62,964 bases of DNA from Glycomyces algeriensis (GCF_027622855.1 NZ_JAPZVR010000003.1:272174-335137), one strand, 5' to 3'. Numbered from the stretch's first letter, positions 52,082 to 61,265 are shown. Numbers and translations: made by a program. The notes: generated by a model from the sequence alone, not told the origin.

Positions 52082-53074
52082 ATGGGGAAACGGCCGACCA
52101 GCCACGACGTCGCACGGCACGCGGGGGTCTCGCAGTCGACCGTGTCGTTCGTGTTCACGGGGCGCGCGGGCATCTCGACCGCGACCCGCGAGAAGGTCCT
52201 GCGGTCGGCCGAAGCGCTCAACTACCGCCCCAACCTCGCCGCGCGCTCGATGCGCACGCAGCGGACCGGGCGTCTCGCGATCGTCATCCCCTTCCCGGGC
52301 CTGAGCCTCGGATCGCTCCTCGAAGGAGCGGTGACCACCGCCCGCGAAGCCGGCTACACGGTCGAGCTCGTCAACCTCTCGCAGGACGCCGAAGCGCTCG
52401 CGCAGGAGGTCGACGCGGTCCTCAGCTCGTTCGAGTACGAAGGCGTCCTCTCCTTCTCCCCGATACCGACGCCGCGAAGCTCCTCAGCGGCGTCCGCCCC
52501 CGCGTTCCTCGCGCTCTCCGAGTTCGACGAGGAGATGCACGCCACGGGGGCGTTCAGCGACGCGCACCCGCTCGTGGAGATGATGGAGCACCTCGTCGGC
52601 CTCGGGCACCGTCGGTTCCTGCACATCGCGGGTCCTTCCGACTACCCGGCGGCCGTCGCGCGCCGCGACGCCTACCTCGCCACGGTCGACCGGCTCGGGC
52701 TGGAGTCCGTCGGCGTCGTGGGCGGCAACTGGAGCGGCATCCACGCGGGGAACTGCGTCCGCGAACTGCCTGACGACCTGCCCCCGCTCGCGATCATCGC
52801 CGCGAACGACGTCCTCGCGGCCGGCGCGATCCGGGCCGCGGTGCAGCGCGGCTGGTCCGTGCCGGAGGACGTGAGCGTGACGGGCTGGGACGACCTGCCG
52901 CTGAGCCTGCACTTCCTGCCGTCCATCACGACGGTCTCCCAGGACCGGCAGCGCCTCGGGGCCTATGCGATGCGCCGACTCGTCGCCGCGATCCGCGGCG
53001 ACGGCGCGCCCGAACCGGAAACGCATCTGCAGCAGGTCATCTGGCGCGAGTCGGTCGCCCCGCCCCGCACCTGA
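52082..53074 (+). CDS. LacI family transcriptional regulator
   Basis: A 330-residue LacI repressor: DNA-binding domain TSHDVARHAGVSQSTVSFVF (about 6-25) and YRPNLAARSMRT hinge, then a periplasmic-binding-like sensor domain. ATG 52082 is seven bases after GGAGGA; the earlier in-frame ATG at 52067 is too close to it. Likely represses the divergent sugar operon and itself, responding to a xylan-derived inducer (inference). Confidence 0.92.
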   Translation: MGKRPTSHDVARHAGVSQSTVSFVFTGRAGISTATREKVLRSAEALNYRPNLAARSMRTQRTGRLAIVIPFPGLSLGSLLEGAVTTAREAGYTVELVNLSQDAEALAQEVDAVLSSFEYEGVLSFSPIPTPRSSSAASAPAFLALSEFDEEMHATGAFSDAHPLVEMMEHLVGLGHRRFLHIAGPSDYPAAVARRDAYLATVDRLGLESVGVVGGNWSGIHAGNCVRELPDDLPPLAIIAANDVLAAGAIRAAVQRGWSVPEDVSVTGWDDLPLSLHFLPSITTVSQDRQRLGAYAMRRLVAAIRGDGAPEPETHLQQVIWRESVAPPRT

Positions 53075-53298
53075 CGCGGATTCGGAAGGCGGCGTGCCGA
53101 ACTGTGCCGTTCGCAAGGTGGCCGCCGACCTTCCCGCGCGCTCATCGGGCGGGCAGGACGGCGGTCTTGCGCGGGTTCCGTAGAATTTGCGGCGGCGCGA
53201 TACGTGCAATCGGTCCGTCGCGCTTAAGGGGCGGGCGAAGGCGGAACGAACGGTCGCCGGCGATCCACCAGCGGTCACGGCCTCGAACAGGAGCAGCG

Positions 53299-53532
53299 AT
53301 GACGCTTCCGAAGCCGGTCGAGAACTGGGCGCGCAAGACCGACGCCGCCGAAGGCGCATGGGCGCGCGACGCGGTCGACTCCTGGGCCCGGGATTTCGAG
53401 TTCTCGCGGCCGTTCAGTCGGGGCGAGGCCGAAGCCGCGGCGGGTGCTCGAACGGCGCCACATCGGCTGGCGCGAATTCGACGCGAAAGGTTGAGACCCT
53501 TGCCCATTGCCACCGAGATCGAGGAAGTCTGA
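53299..53532 (+). CDS. small protein, probable single-base frameshift near its end
   Basis: MTLPKPVENWARKTDAAEGA begins at ATG 53299, five bases after AGGAG. The first 46 codons have strong third-position GC, but from about 53440 the frame switches: the next frame reads RVLERRHIGWREFDAKG and stops at 53494, with much higher GC3 than the annotated continuation. One extra G in GCCGCGGCGGG is the likely cause. As written the frame ends at 53532, overlapping the next ATG (TGATG). Function unknown. Confidence 0.5.
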   Translation: MTLPKPVENWARKTDAAEGAWARDAVDSWARDFEFSRPFSRGEAEAAAGARTAPHRLARIRRERLRPLPIATEIEEV

Positions 53533-54251
53533 TGCCCAAGGCCGCCGCCATCCAGCCCAACGAATGGGCGACGATCCACGACAACTTCACCCCGTTCGAG
53601 ATCGGGGCGCTGAACCGGGTCGTGCTCGACTACGCGCACGTCGAGCTGACCCTCGCGAAGCGCTGGTACCGGCGCACGGCACTGGGGAAGACGGTCGCCG
53701 GGCTCGGGTTCGCCTTCACGATCTTCTCCCTGTGCGCGGCCGTGGCGCTGGGCCTCATCATGCTCACCGGCGGCATCGACAACGAGGCGCTGCTCCCGGT
53801 GGCATGGATCGGTGCCGGCCTGTCCGCCTGCGCGATCCTCGGGTTCTTCGTCCCGTGGGCGCTCACGCCCTACCGGCAGTGGGACCGGACCCTGAACGGC
53901 ATCGCGGTGATGGTCCTCGTGATCGCGACGCTCGCACTCGGGGCGGCGCTCGTCCGGCGGTGGGAGGCCGCCTCGAACGCCGTACTTGCCGTACCGTTCC
54001 TCCTGTTGGCGGCCTTCGCGGTCGGCGTCATCGTCGCCCACGTCCGGCTGCGGGTCACCGAGAAGCCCCCGGCGGTGGACGTCGCCTCGCTGACGCCGAG
54101 CGACATCGAGGTCCTGCGGAAGGTCCGCCGGCGGACGCTGAAGATCCTGCGGTCCCGGAACATCGTGGCGTACAAGGACTTCCACGGGTATGACGACGCG
54201 CCCTTCGACACCATGCCCGGCAGCGCCCGGCGCGACGGCGGCCGGGCCTGA
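53532..54251 (+). CDS. membrane protein, four helices, function unknown
   Basis: A 239-residue protein. Helices at about 54-76, 91-111, 123-143 and 151-172; cytosolic N-terminus with WATIHDNFTPFEIGALNRVVLDY. ATG overlaps the TGA of the small gene upstream; GAGGAA precedes it. Its basic tail continues into a run of Arg/Lys. I recognise no family. Confidence 0.7.
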   Translation: MPKAAAIQPNEWATIHDNFTPFEIGALNRVVLDYAHVELTLAKRWYRRTALGKTVAGLGFAFTIFSLCAAVALGLIMLTGGIDNEALLPVAWIGAGLSACAILGFFVPWALTPYRQWDRTLNGIAVMVLVIATLALGAALVRRWEAASNAVLAVPFLLLAAFAVGVIVAHVRLRVTEKPPAVDVASLTPSDIEVLRKVRRRTLKILRSRNIVAYKDFHGYDDAPFDTMPGSARRDGGRA

Positions 54252-54258
54252 CGCCAAC

Positions 54259-54996
54259 ATGGCCGCCACACCTGCCCCCGAACCCCGGACTCACCACATG
54301 CGACCAGGATCCCGATCCCAGACCGCCGTCCACGACCGGCTGCGCCCCCACGACCTGGCGCTCTTCGTCGTCGCGCTGGCGCTCGTCGTCGCCCTGCCGT
54401 GGATGCTGATGAGCGCCGGCAGCGAACCCGTCGAGTACCGCGACCAGCGCACGGGCAGCGAAACGACCGTCCCCGCCTGGGCCGGCGTCCTCTGGTTCGT
54501 CATCCCGTTCCTGGTATGGCCCGCGATGAAGGCCTGGAACCTCATCAGGAAGCCCGCCGCGGCGACCCTCGGCCCGGGCGGCATCCGCCTGTACCGCGAG
54601 GTCGGCGGCCTGTACGCACGCGACAACGGCAAGAAGGTCAACCTCGGGTGGGACGAGGTGCAGCGGATCGTCCTGTGGCGCAAGCGCACCCGCTGGCTAT
54701 GGCTCATCCCGGGCTGGACCGCGCAGGTCGGTGTCGAGAAGCCCGACGACTGGTACGAGGTCAGCCGACGCGAACCGACCGAGCAGGAGCGCAAGAGCCG
54801 CGGCCACCGCAAGGATGGTTCCCCGATCCGCTTGGGCGCCATGCTCAACGCGCGGAGCATCCGGCTCGGCCCGGTCGCTTTCAAGCACCTCGCCGAAGCC
54901 GTCGCGACGTACGCGCCGCAGGTCGAGATCGTCGACGAGCGCGTCCACGGCAAACGCGAAGTCATCCGCCCCAGCAGGGCGACCGGGCGGTCTTGA
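54259..54996 (+). CDS. membrane protein, two helices, function unknown
   Basis: A 245-residue protein with hydrophobic segments at about 33-52 and 75-96 and a cytosolic C-terminal domain of mixed alpha/beta character resembling a PH-like fold (IRLYREVGGLYARDNGKK). Start uncertain: ATG 54259 or ATG 54298, neither with a good ribosome site. It follows the previous membrane gene by seven bases. Confidence 0.6.
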   Translation: MAATPAPEPRTHHMRPGSRSQTAVHDRLRPHDLALFVVALALVVALPWMLMSAGSEPVEYRDQRTGSETTVPAWAGVLWFVIPFLVWPAMKAWNLIRKPAAATLGPGGIRLYREVGGLYARDNGKKVNLGWDEVQRIVLWRKRTRWLWLIPGWTAQVGVEKPDDWYEVSRREPTEQERKSRGHRKDGSPIRLGAMLNARSIRLGPVAFKHLAEAVATYAPQVEIVDERVHGKREVIRPSRATGRS

Positions 54997-55106
54997 TGTC
55001 GCTCTGGTGAGGTCCTGCAGCGTGTTCGCGCAGGTCATCCGCAAGCTGTTCAGGGACATTGTCGCCCGCGCCCCTGAGTTCCCGGTCGCCGCGGGAAGCC
55101 GGTCAC

Positions 55107-55174
55107 CGGTCCGGCGGTTCCGCACCGCCGGACCGCTCAGTTCGGGCCGGTTCGGCCCGAACCGAGCGGTCCGG
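55107..55174. terminator. alternative hairpins between convergent genes
   Basis: CGGTCCGG occurs at 55107 and 55167 and its complement at 55128, so two mutually exclusive stems are possible: 55107-55118 with 55124-55135 (12 pairs), or 55128-55138/55140-55148 with 55154-55162/55164-55174 (20 pairs with one mismatch). Bidirectional terminator likely. Confidence 0.5.
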
Positions 55175-55193
55175 CTGTTCGCCCTGCGACCTC

Positions 55194-58010
55194 CTAATTC
55201 AGGGTGAAGCTGATGAACCGCGGCTTGTAGATGCTCGGGTCCGTGTAGTGCGATCCTTCGGCGGTCATGCGGCTGTCGAAGGTGTTGACGTTGTAGGACA
55301 TGACGAACCGGTTGCCTGAACTGAGCGTGGCGTGGAGGTGCGGGTTGTAGGCGAAGATCCGCTCGTCGTTGTACGGGACGCCGAACATCCCGGTCTCCGG
55401 CATCTGGTAGACCAGGCTCTGGTTGGTGAAGGGCCCGGCCGGCGAGCACGAGGTGTACGCGTAGACCTTGTTGCTGAACCCGACCGTGGAGTCCTGGCTG
55501 ACCAGGAGGTACTGGCCGTTCCACTTGGTCACCGAGTACTCGTTGGCGATGCCGTTGAGGCCGATGCCGGTGTCCGATTCGTAGGCGGTCCAGCCGTCGT
55601 CGGTCCAGTACTGCCACTTCGCGGTCGCCCCGAGGTCGGAGCCGTGGACGCGGGCGATGCGCTGCTTCTTGTTCGTGGGCGCGTCGGCGAGCCCGTAGAT
55701 GTAGGTGTAGCCGTCCCCGGACTGGCTGGCCGGGAGCAGCGCCGAGCCCCAGGCGCCCGCCTGCGAGGGCAGGGCCTCGACGCTGATCGGGTCGCTCAGG
55801 TTCGACAGGGAGAAGGTCGCGACGACGTTCTGGTCGAACCGCCAGTCCCAGTCGCCGGTGCCGAACCGCAGGTACTCCTGGAACACCACCTGGAGGTAGT
55901 CGGTGCCGTTCTGGCGGGAGATCATGCCGTCGCCGAGCCAGTACCAGTGGTTGGCCTCGGGCGGCGGCATGATCGCCTCGGGGTTGCCGGTGGTGCCGCC
56001 CTGGATGGTCGAGAAGCCGCCGCCGTCCTGTCTGACGAAGGTGCTGTTGATGAGCGGCGCGGTGACCGGTCTGGTGCCGTCGTCGTTGAGCGGCCCCAGG
56101 AACGTGTCGGAGAACAGCCACAGCAGGTCGCCGTCGGGCAGGCGCACCGAATAGGTGGAGTCGCCGCCGGTCCAGCCGTTCGGGGTGTCCTCGGCATAGT
56201 CGAGGAACTGCTGCTCGGGTGCGACGCCGTCGTCCTGGAGGTTGCTGACGTTCAGGTTGGAGAGGTTGCACGACGGGGTGTCGAGCGGGACGAGGGCCCT
56301 GACGCGGAAGCGGTACTCGCGACCGTCGCCGTCGGCCTCGACCGAGTTGGTCTGGAGGTCGGTGCGGGTGGCGATGAGGGTGACGACCATCGGGTAGGCG
56401 TAGTCGGTCACGGTGATGACGTTGTTGACGTCGGGGTAGACCGCGCGTGCGGCGGTGGGGTACTCCGAGAGGCTGGTCGGGCTGCCCTGCGGGGACCAGA
56501 CCATGGCCACGTACTCGAGGTCGTCGCGGTCCTCGGCCGAGATGGTGAGCTTGGACTGGTAGCCGTCCGTGGGGTCGCCGGAGTTCTGGACGGCCGAGAA
56601 GTCGAAGTAGGCGGAGCCGCCCGGTTCGATGTCGGCCGTGTAGGTCTCCTGGGTGCCCATGGGGACGGCGCGGGTGGTGCGCGCGGGGCGGTACTCGCCG
56701 AGCAGGTGGTCGTCAGTGCGCGAGTCGCCCATGAGGTAGTCGCGCCACAGGTCGCGCTCGGTGTCGTTGTAGCCGTATCCGGCCATGGGGTTGGGCGGGG
56801 CGCCGCCCTGCTCGGCCGCGAGGCGGTAGTTCGCCACGGAGTAGCCCAGGAGGGTGGAGGGGATGTCGATGCCGTACGCGGTGAGCACGGCCTTGATCGC
56901 GGTGATCGGCGTCGAGTCGTGGTCTCTGATGTGCTCCCAGGTCTTGCGGACCGCCGTGGCGCTCCCGGTCGTCTCGTTGAGGTAGAACGCGAGCGTGAAG
57001 GTGCTGTACTGGCGCGAACTGCCGAGTGCTTCGGCGGCGTTGAGGGCGCGCCCCGGATCGCCGAGGTGCTCGGGGATCGCGTGGGCGTACATCATCGCGG
57101 CGGTGGGGTTGCGCGGGTCGTACGGCTGGAGCCGGTAGGACATGAGCGTCGCCCATTCGGCGGTCGACTCCATCCACCAGTTCATGGTCTTGAAGTCGCT
57201 GCCGCCGAACCAGTCCTGCACGTACGCCCAGCCGATGTCGCCGGTGTCGTCCCAGTACTGGTACTGGACGATGTGGAAGAACTCGTGGCGGGGCAGGTAG
57301 TCGAAGTTGTCCGCGTCGTTCAGGCCCGGGTCGGAGGGCAGGATGATCATCGGCTGGTTGTTGGCGCCGAACGGGAGCGTGAACGCGCCGCCGTTGAACC
57401 AGCCCTCCTGGGTGTCGTTGAGCCCCACGATGACCGCCCACGGCCCGCTGCCGGGGTCGACCTCGTAGCCCATCGAGCGGTAGGCCGACTGGGCCTCGTC
57501 GATGGCGTTGATCATGTCGACCACGGCGGTCGCGCGGCCGTTGGGGCCGGCGGCGGCGGGGACGCCGCGGGTGTCGCCCGGGTTGTCCTTGACGTCGTAG
57601 AGGAACACGAAGTCGCCGGCGAACGCCTGGCACTCGTAGTCGTGGAAGTTGTAGTTGTAGGAGGAGGCGCAGTCGTCGGCGGCCGCGGTGGCGGCGTCCT
57701 CCATGGCGAACGGCTCCATGTCGAGCGACTCGGCGGTGATCTCCTGGCGCACGGCGCTGCTCTCGGCGGCCCGCGCCGAGCTCGCCTCGTACGGGCCGAA
57801 CTCGGCGTCGCCGTCGTCGGTGAAAGCGTCGAAGGCGGCCTGGTCGAACGGTTGGGGTTCGGGGACGCCCTGCTGCTGGAGCTCCTCGGTCTCCACCTCG
57901 GCATGGGAGGTGGTCTTAGTGGCCGATTCCGGTGGGGCGGCCTGGGTGGGCTGGATGACCAGCATGCTGACGAATACCGCTGTAGCGCAAGCGATCGGAA
58001 GTCTTCTCAA
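55194..58010 (-). CDS. secreted metallopeptidase fused to DUF5005-like beta-propeller
   Basis: A 938-residue exported protein. The TTG at 58010 was chosen: GGAGGA ends five bases before it and it opens directly on a signal peptide (LRRLPIACATAVFVSMLVIQ). Residues about 110-430 carry zinc motif HEFFH (242-246) and MESTAEW with the third-ligand Glu (281). Residues about 430-600 are a beta-rich linker, and about 612-938 form a propeller with repeats such as LLWLFSDTFLGPLND and INSTFVRQDGGGF, resembling DUF5005/DUF4185 domains. Extracellular role, possibly glycoprotein degradation. Confidence 0.75.
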   Translation of the reverse strand: MRRLPIACATAVFVSMLVIQPTQAAPPESATKTTSHAEVETEELQQQGVPEPQPFDQAAFDAFTDDGDAEFGPYEASSARAAESSAVRQEITAESLDMEPFAMEDAATAAADDCASSYNYNFHDYECQAFAGDFVFLYDVKDNPGDTRGVPAAAGPNGRATAVVDMINAIDEAQSAYRSMGYEVDPGSGPWAVIVGLNDTQEGWFNGGAFTLPFGANNQPMIILPSDPGLNDADNFDYLPRHEFFHIVQYQYWDDTGDIGWAYVQDWFGGSDFKTMNWWMESTAEWATLMSYRLQPYDPRNPTAAMMYAHAIPEHLGDPGRALNAAEALGSSRQYSTFTLAFYLNETTGSATAVRKTWEHIRDHDSTPITAIKAVLTAYGIDIPSTLLGYSVANYRLAAEQGGAPPNPMAGYGYNDTERDLWRDYLMGDSRTDDHLLGEYRPARTTRAVPMGTQETYTADIEPGGSAYFDFSAVQNSGDPTDGYQSKLTISAEDRDDLEYVAMVWSPQGSPTSLSEYPTAARAVYPDVNNVITVTDYAYPMVVTLIATRTDLQTNSVEADGDGREYRFRVRALVPLDTPSCNLSNLNVSNLQDDGVAPEQQFLDYAEDTPNGWTGGDSTYSVRLPDGDLLWLFSDTFLGPLNDDGTRPVTAPLINSTFVRQDGGGFSTIQGGTTGNPEAIMPPPEANHWYWLGDGMISRQNGTDYLQVVFQEYLRFGTGDWDWRFDQNVVATFSLSNLSDPISVEALPSQAGAWGSALLPASQSGDGYTYIYGLADAPTNKKQRIARVHGSDLGATAKWQYWTDDGWTAYESDTGIGLNGIANEYSVTKWNGQYLLVSQDSTVGFSNKVYAYTSCSPAGPFTNQSLVYQMPETGMFGVPYNDERIFAYNPHLHATLSSGNRFVMSYNVNTFDSRMTAEGSHYTDPSIYKPRFISFTLN

Positions 58011-58117
58011 GACTGTCCTCCGTCCGATGGTATCGATACCAGTGAGTATGGCAGCGATCGCCGCATTCGGATAGAGCTCAGTGGAGGAGAATTCCGCGCC
58101 CGGCCGCAGCCGGTGCG

Positions 58118-58171
58118 AAAACAAAAAACTCCGGTTGAGTTCCTCTGTGGCACAACGGAACTCAACCGGAG
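58118..58171 (-). terminator. rho-independent terminator of the GH5 cellulase gene
   Basis: A 15-pair stem (58129-58143 with 58157-58171, 13-base loop) is followed on the minus strand by TTTTTTGTTTT. Textbook terminator, 40 bases past the GH5 stop. Confidence 0.88.
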
Positions 58172-58211
58172 ACTATTTCAGTTCGCGAACGCTGCCTGAG
58201 CGCTCGTCGGC

Positions 58212-59711
58212 TTACAGGTAAGGACTCTGGGTGAGCAGGTGGTTCCGGAAGCCTTCGCCGACACCGGGCTCCGGAGTGCCGGCCCAGTCCTTGATGAGGA
58301 CCGCGCCGCCGGTGCAGCCCCACGGGTTCCAGGTCCACGCGAGGTAGCTCATACCGTTCGCGTCGGCCCAGTTGACCAGCTCCTGCATGTAGCCGAACTC
58401 GCAGTCGTCCTGTCCGAACTCGCCGAGCACGACCGGCACCTCCTGCATCAGCGGGGCGATCTCAGCGTCCCAGCAGGACTCGGTAACGCACCGGTTGAAG
58501 CTGTACGCATGCCAGGAGGCGGCGATGTTGTCCAGCGGGTCCTCCGGCATGTAGGCCAGCCATTCCCGCATGTCGTTGGTCCACTCAAGCCCGCTGATCA
58601 TGAGGATGTTCGTGGCACCGGTGTCGCGGACCGCGTCGACGAGGTCCTGCATACCGGCCACCTCGTACCCGATGCCGGCGCAGGTGCCGCCGTCGCGCAG
58701 GCACTGCCAGCCCAACGTCTTGTCCCAGTCGCTGGCCATGTCCGGGTACGGCTCGTTGAACAGGTCGAAGACGACGGCGTCGTTGCCCTTGAAGGTCTCG
58801 GCGACGCCGGACCAGAACTGCGGGGCGTACTGCGCGTCGGGCATCGGCTTCTGACAGGTGGCGTGCACATCGGTGCAATGCCAGTCCGGTCCTGTGGTGT
58901 AGGCGCCCCAGGTCCAGTGCAGGTCGAGGATCACGTTGAGGCCGTTGGCGACCAGGAGATCGACGTAGTCCTTGACGCCTTGCTGGTAGGCGGCGCCGCT
59001 GGGTGAGCCGTTGAGGCCGAGCCAGCACTCCTCATTGAGCGGGAGGCGCACGGTGTGGATGTTCCAGTCCTTCATGGCGTCGACGGACGCCTGGTCGACC
59101 GGGCCGGAGTCGAACAGGCCCTTGCCCTGCACGCACGCGAACTCAGTGGAGGACCGGCTCACACCCAGCAGCCGGTACGGCTCGCCGTCCTCGGTGACGA
59201 TCTGGTTGCCGGAGACGCTGAGCTCCGGCGCCGATCCGTCCGGCGGGGGTGTGGTCGGGTCCTCGGTGGGGGTGGTCGGGCCCCCGGTAGGCGTCGTCGA
59301 ACCGGTGCAGGTCGTGCCGTTGAGCGCGAAGGACGCCGGTTCGGGGTTGGCGTCGCGCCATGCACCGACGAACCCGATCGAGGTGGAGGCGTCGGTGGCC
59401 AGTGACCCGTTCCAGCTCATGCTGTCGGCGGAGACGCTGGTGCCGGACTGGGTCCAGGCGGCGCTCCAACCCTGCGTGACCTTCTGGCCTGCGTTCGGGA
59501 AGTCGAAGGTCAATGTCCAGTCGGACACCGCGTCGCCGAGGTTGGTGACCTCCACGTCCGCGCGGAACCCGCCCTGCCACTCGCTCTGCACGGTATAGGT
59601 GACCGCGCAGCCCGAGGTGGCCGCCGATGCGGGAAGGGTCGTGGTTGCCAAGGCACCCAGTACCAGTGCGCCGACGGCGCCGGCGACCAACAGTGATTGA
59701 CGATGTCGCAT
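58212..59711 (-). CDS. secreted CBM2-GH5 cellulase (endoglucanase)
   Basis: A 499-residue secreted enzyme: signal peptide 1-31, CBM2a about 34-136 with exposed Trp (SEWQGG, WSAAW, GAWRD), a Thr/Pro linker 137-162, and a GH5 domain 165-499. Acid/base Glu320 in FDLFNEPY and nucleophile Glu431 in VVLGEFGQ are intact, with HAY (401-403). Hydrolyses beta-1,4-glucan. AAGGAG lies five bases before ATG. A good promoter and CebR-like box lie upstream, so it is probably induced by cello-oligosaccharides. Confidence 0.92.
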   Translation of the reverse strand: MRHRQSLLVAGAVGALVLGALATTTLPASAATSGCAVTYTVQSEWQGGFRADVEVTNLGDAVSDWTLTFDFPNAGQKVTQGWSAAWTQSGTSVSADSMSWNGSLATDASTSIGFVGAWRDANPEPASFALNGTTCTGSTTPTGGPTTPTEDPTTPPPDGSAPELSVSGNQIVTEDGEPYRLLGVSRSSTEFACVQGKGLFDSGPVDQASVDAMKDWNIHTVRLPLNEECWLGLNGSPSGAAYQQGVKDYVDLLVANGLNVILDLHWTWGAYTTGPDWHCTDVHATCQKPMPDAQYAPQFWSGVAETFKGNDAVVFDLFNEPYPDMASDWDKTLGWQCLRDGGTCAGIGYEVAGMQDLVDAVRDTGATNILMISGLEWTNDMREWLAYMPEDPLDNIAASWHAYSFNRCVTESCWDAEIAPLMQEVPVVLGEFGQDDCEFGYMQELVNWADANGMSYLAWTWNPWGCTGGAVLIKDWAGTPEPGVGEGFRNHLLTQSPYL

Positions 59712-59741
59712 CTCAGCTCCTTGATTCTCGTGAGGGATTGA

Positions 59742-59755
59742 TGGGAGCGCTTCCG
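59742..59755 (-). promoter_or_regulatory. CebR-like operator in the GH5 leader
   Basis: TGGGAGCGCTTCCG matches 12 of 14 positions of the CebR/CelR box TGGGAGCGCTCCCA recalled from Streptomyces and Thermobifida. It sits at about the predicted transcription start, where a repressor would block initiation. Confidence 0.65.
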
Positions 59756-59760
59756 AACTC

Positions 59761-59789
59761 ACCTTAGTTAGGCACCCGAATAAAGTCAA
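59761..59789 (-). promoter_or_regulatory. sigma-70 type promoter of the GH5 gene
   Basis: On the minus strand TTGACT (59789-59784) and TAAGGT (59766-59761) are spaced by 17 bases. Strong match. Confidence 0.65.
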
Positions 59790-59903
59790 GCATTCACATG
59801 GATCTATGCTTGGTAAGCGTCGTGCAGCCGATCGGGCGAGGGCGAAAGAGCAAGCAGGCGGGTAAGCAAGGCAGCCTGACAAAGCACTGCGAAGGAGGCA
59901 CAC

Positions 59904-61244
59904 GTGGCGCTCAGCCCGACGTGGACGAGCAAATCGAGGACCAGGGGCCTGATCCTGGACGCCATCCGTGCGGCCCGCACGATCAGCCGGGTGGAGCTCG
60001 CGGCGGCGACAGGTCTTACCGGCGCCACGATCTCCGACCTCGTGCGAGAGCTCATCGACGACGGATTGGTCGTCGAGGCCGGCCGAGGTGCGCCGACCGG
60101 CGGCAAGCCGCGCACGCTGGTGCAGCTCGACCCCCGGGCCCGGTACAGCGTCGGAGTCCTGATGGAGCGCAACGCCTGCGTCATCGTCATCGTCGACCTG
60201 GCCGGCCGGCCGGTGGCCCGAACCTCGTTCCAGGGTGTGGCGGCGATGCCGCCGGACCAGGCACTGCCGATGATCGCCTCGCAGGTGGACGCCCTGCTGA
60301 CCACGGCCGCCGTGGACCGCGCCCGGGTGCTGGGGGTCGGCCTGGTCAGCTACGGCCCGCAGGACCGCCGCGCGGGCGTGCTGCTGAGCCCGCAGCCCTC
60401 CGAGCCGTGGCTCGAATACCCGGTCGCGGAGCGGCTCGCGCAGACCCTCGGCCTGCCCGTGCTACTCGACAACGACGCCGCGGCCGCCGCGATCGGCGAA
60501 TACTGGCTGGGCGCGGTCGACCGGCGAAGCACCTACGGCTGCATCTACATGGCCAGCGGGATCGGCGGCGGGATCGTGGTCGCCGGCGAGGTGTACCGGG
60601 GCAGCTCCTCCAACAGCGTTGAACTCGGCCATATGTCGATCGACGTCAACGGCGACCAGTGCCCGTGCGGCAACGTCGGCTGCCTGGAGAACTACGCCGG
60701 CCCGTCAGCCCTGGTCCGGCAGGCCGCGGCCACGCCCGCGCTGGCCGAGCGACTGGCGCCCGACCCCGACACCGCCGACTTCCTCACGGAGTTCGCGCGG
60801 ATCGCGGCTGCCGCCAACGCCGGCGATCCGGCCGCCCGCGACCTCATCGAGCGGTCGGCCCGCTATCTCGGCGCCGCCGCCGTCACCATGACCATCCTCT
60901 TCGATGTGGACGCGATCGTCCTGGCCGGTCCGAGCTTCACGGAAGCGGGCTCCATCTACCAGACCGTGATCCAGGAGGAAGTGGACCGCCGCACCGTCCA
61001 CTGGCGGACGCACCCGGTGCGGGTGATGCCGTCGGTCAACGGCCCCGACGCAGCAGCGATCGGCGCGGCGGCCCTCGTGCTGCAAAGCGAGCTGACCCAT
61101 GGCCGGACTCGGGCTGAGAAAGGGCGGGGCGCCGGCAGCCATGCCCGCCCGGTGGTCGCGGTCGCAGGTGAACGCGATCGCCTCCGGCACGGGGCTGCGC
61201 GACCAATTCGTGGTGACCGTGCGCGGCTACCCGGTGACGACTGA
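59904..61244 (+). CDS. ROK family transcriptional regulator (NagC/XylR-like)
   Basis: A 446-residue ROK repressor: N-terminal winged helix (TISRVELAAATGLTGATISD, about 26-45), ATP/sugar-binding domain (DNDAAAAAIGEYW about 193-205, ASGIGGGIVVAGEVYRG), and the zinc CPCGNVGCLE (about 254-263). GAAGGAGG precedes GTG 59904. The last ~50 residues have poor third-position GC, and a frame change near 61095 would end the protein normally. Divergent from the GH5 cellulase gene; could sense xylose or a cello-derived sugar. Confidence 0.87.
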   Translation: MALSPTWTSKSRTRGLILDAIRAARTISRVELAAATGLTGATISDLVRELIDDGLVVEAGRGAPTGGKPRTLVQLDPRARYSVGVLMERNACVIVIVDLAGRPVARTSFQGVAAMPPDQALPMIASQVDALLTTAAVDRARVLGVGLVSYGPQDRRAGVLLSPQPSEPWLEYPVAERLAQTLGLPVLLDNDAAAAAIGEYWLGAVDRRSTYGCIYMASGIGGGIVVAGEVYRGSSSNSVELGHMSIDVNGDQCPCGNVGCLENYAGPSALVRQAAATPALAERLAPDPDTADFLTEFARIAAAANAGDPAARDLIERSARYLGAAAVTMTILFDVDAIVLAGPSFTEAGSIYQTVIQEEVDRRTVHWRTHPVRVMPSVNGPDAAAIGAAALVLQSELTHGRTRAEKGRGAGSHARPVVAVAGERDRLRHGAARPIRGDRARLPGDD

Positions 61245-61265
61245 CACGACGGCGCCGAGTCGACA

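Noticed and set aside
55332..58199. A 955-residue plus-strand open frame
   Set aside because: Complementary to the metallopeptidase-propeller gene. The product is Val/Gly/Arg-rich without motifs, typical of a high-GC antisense shadow.
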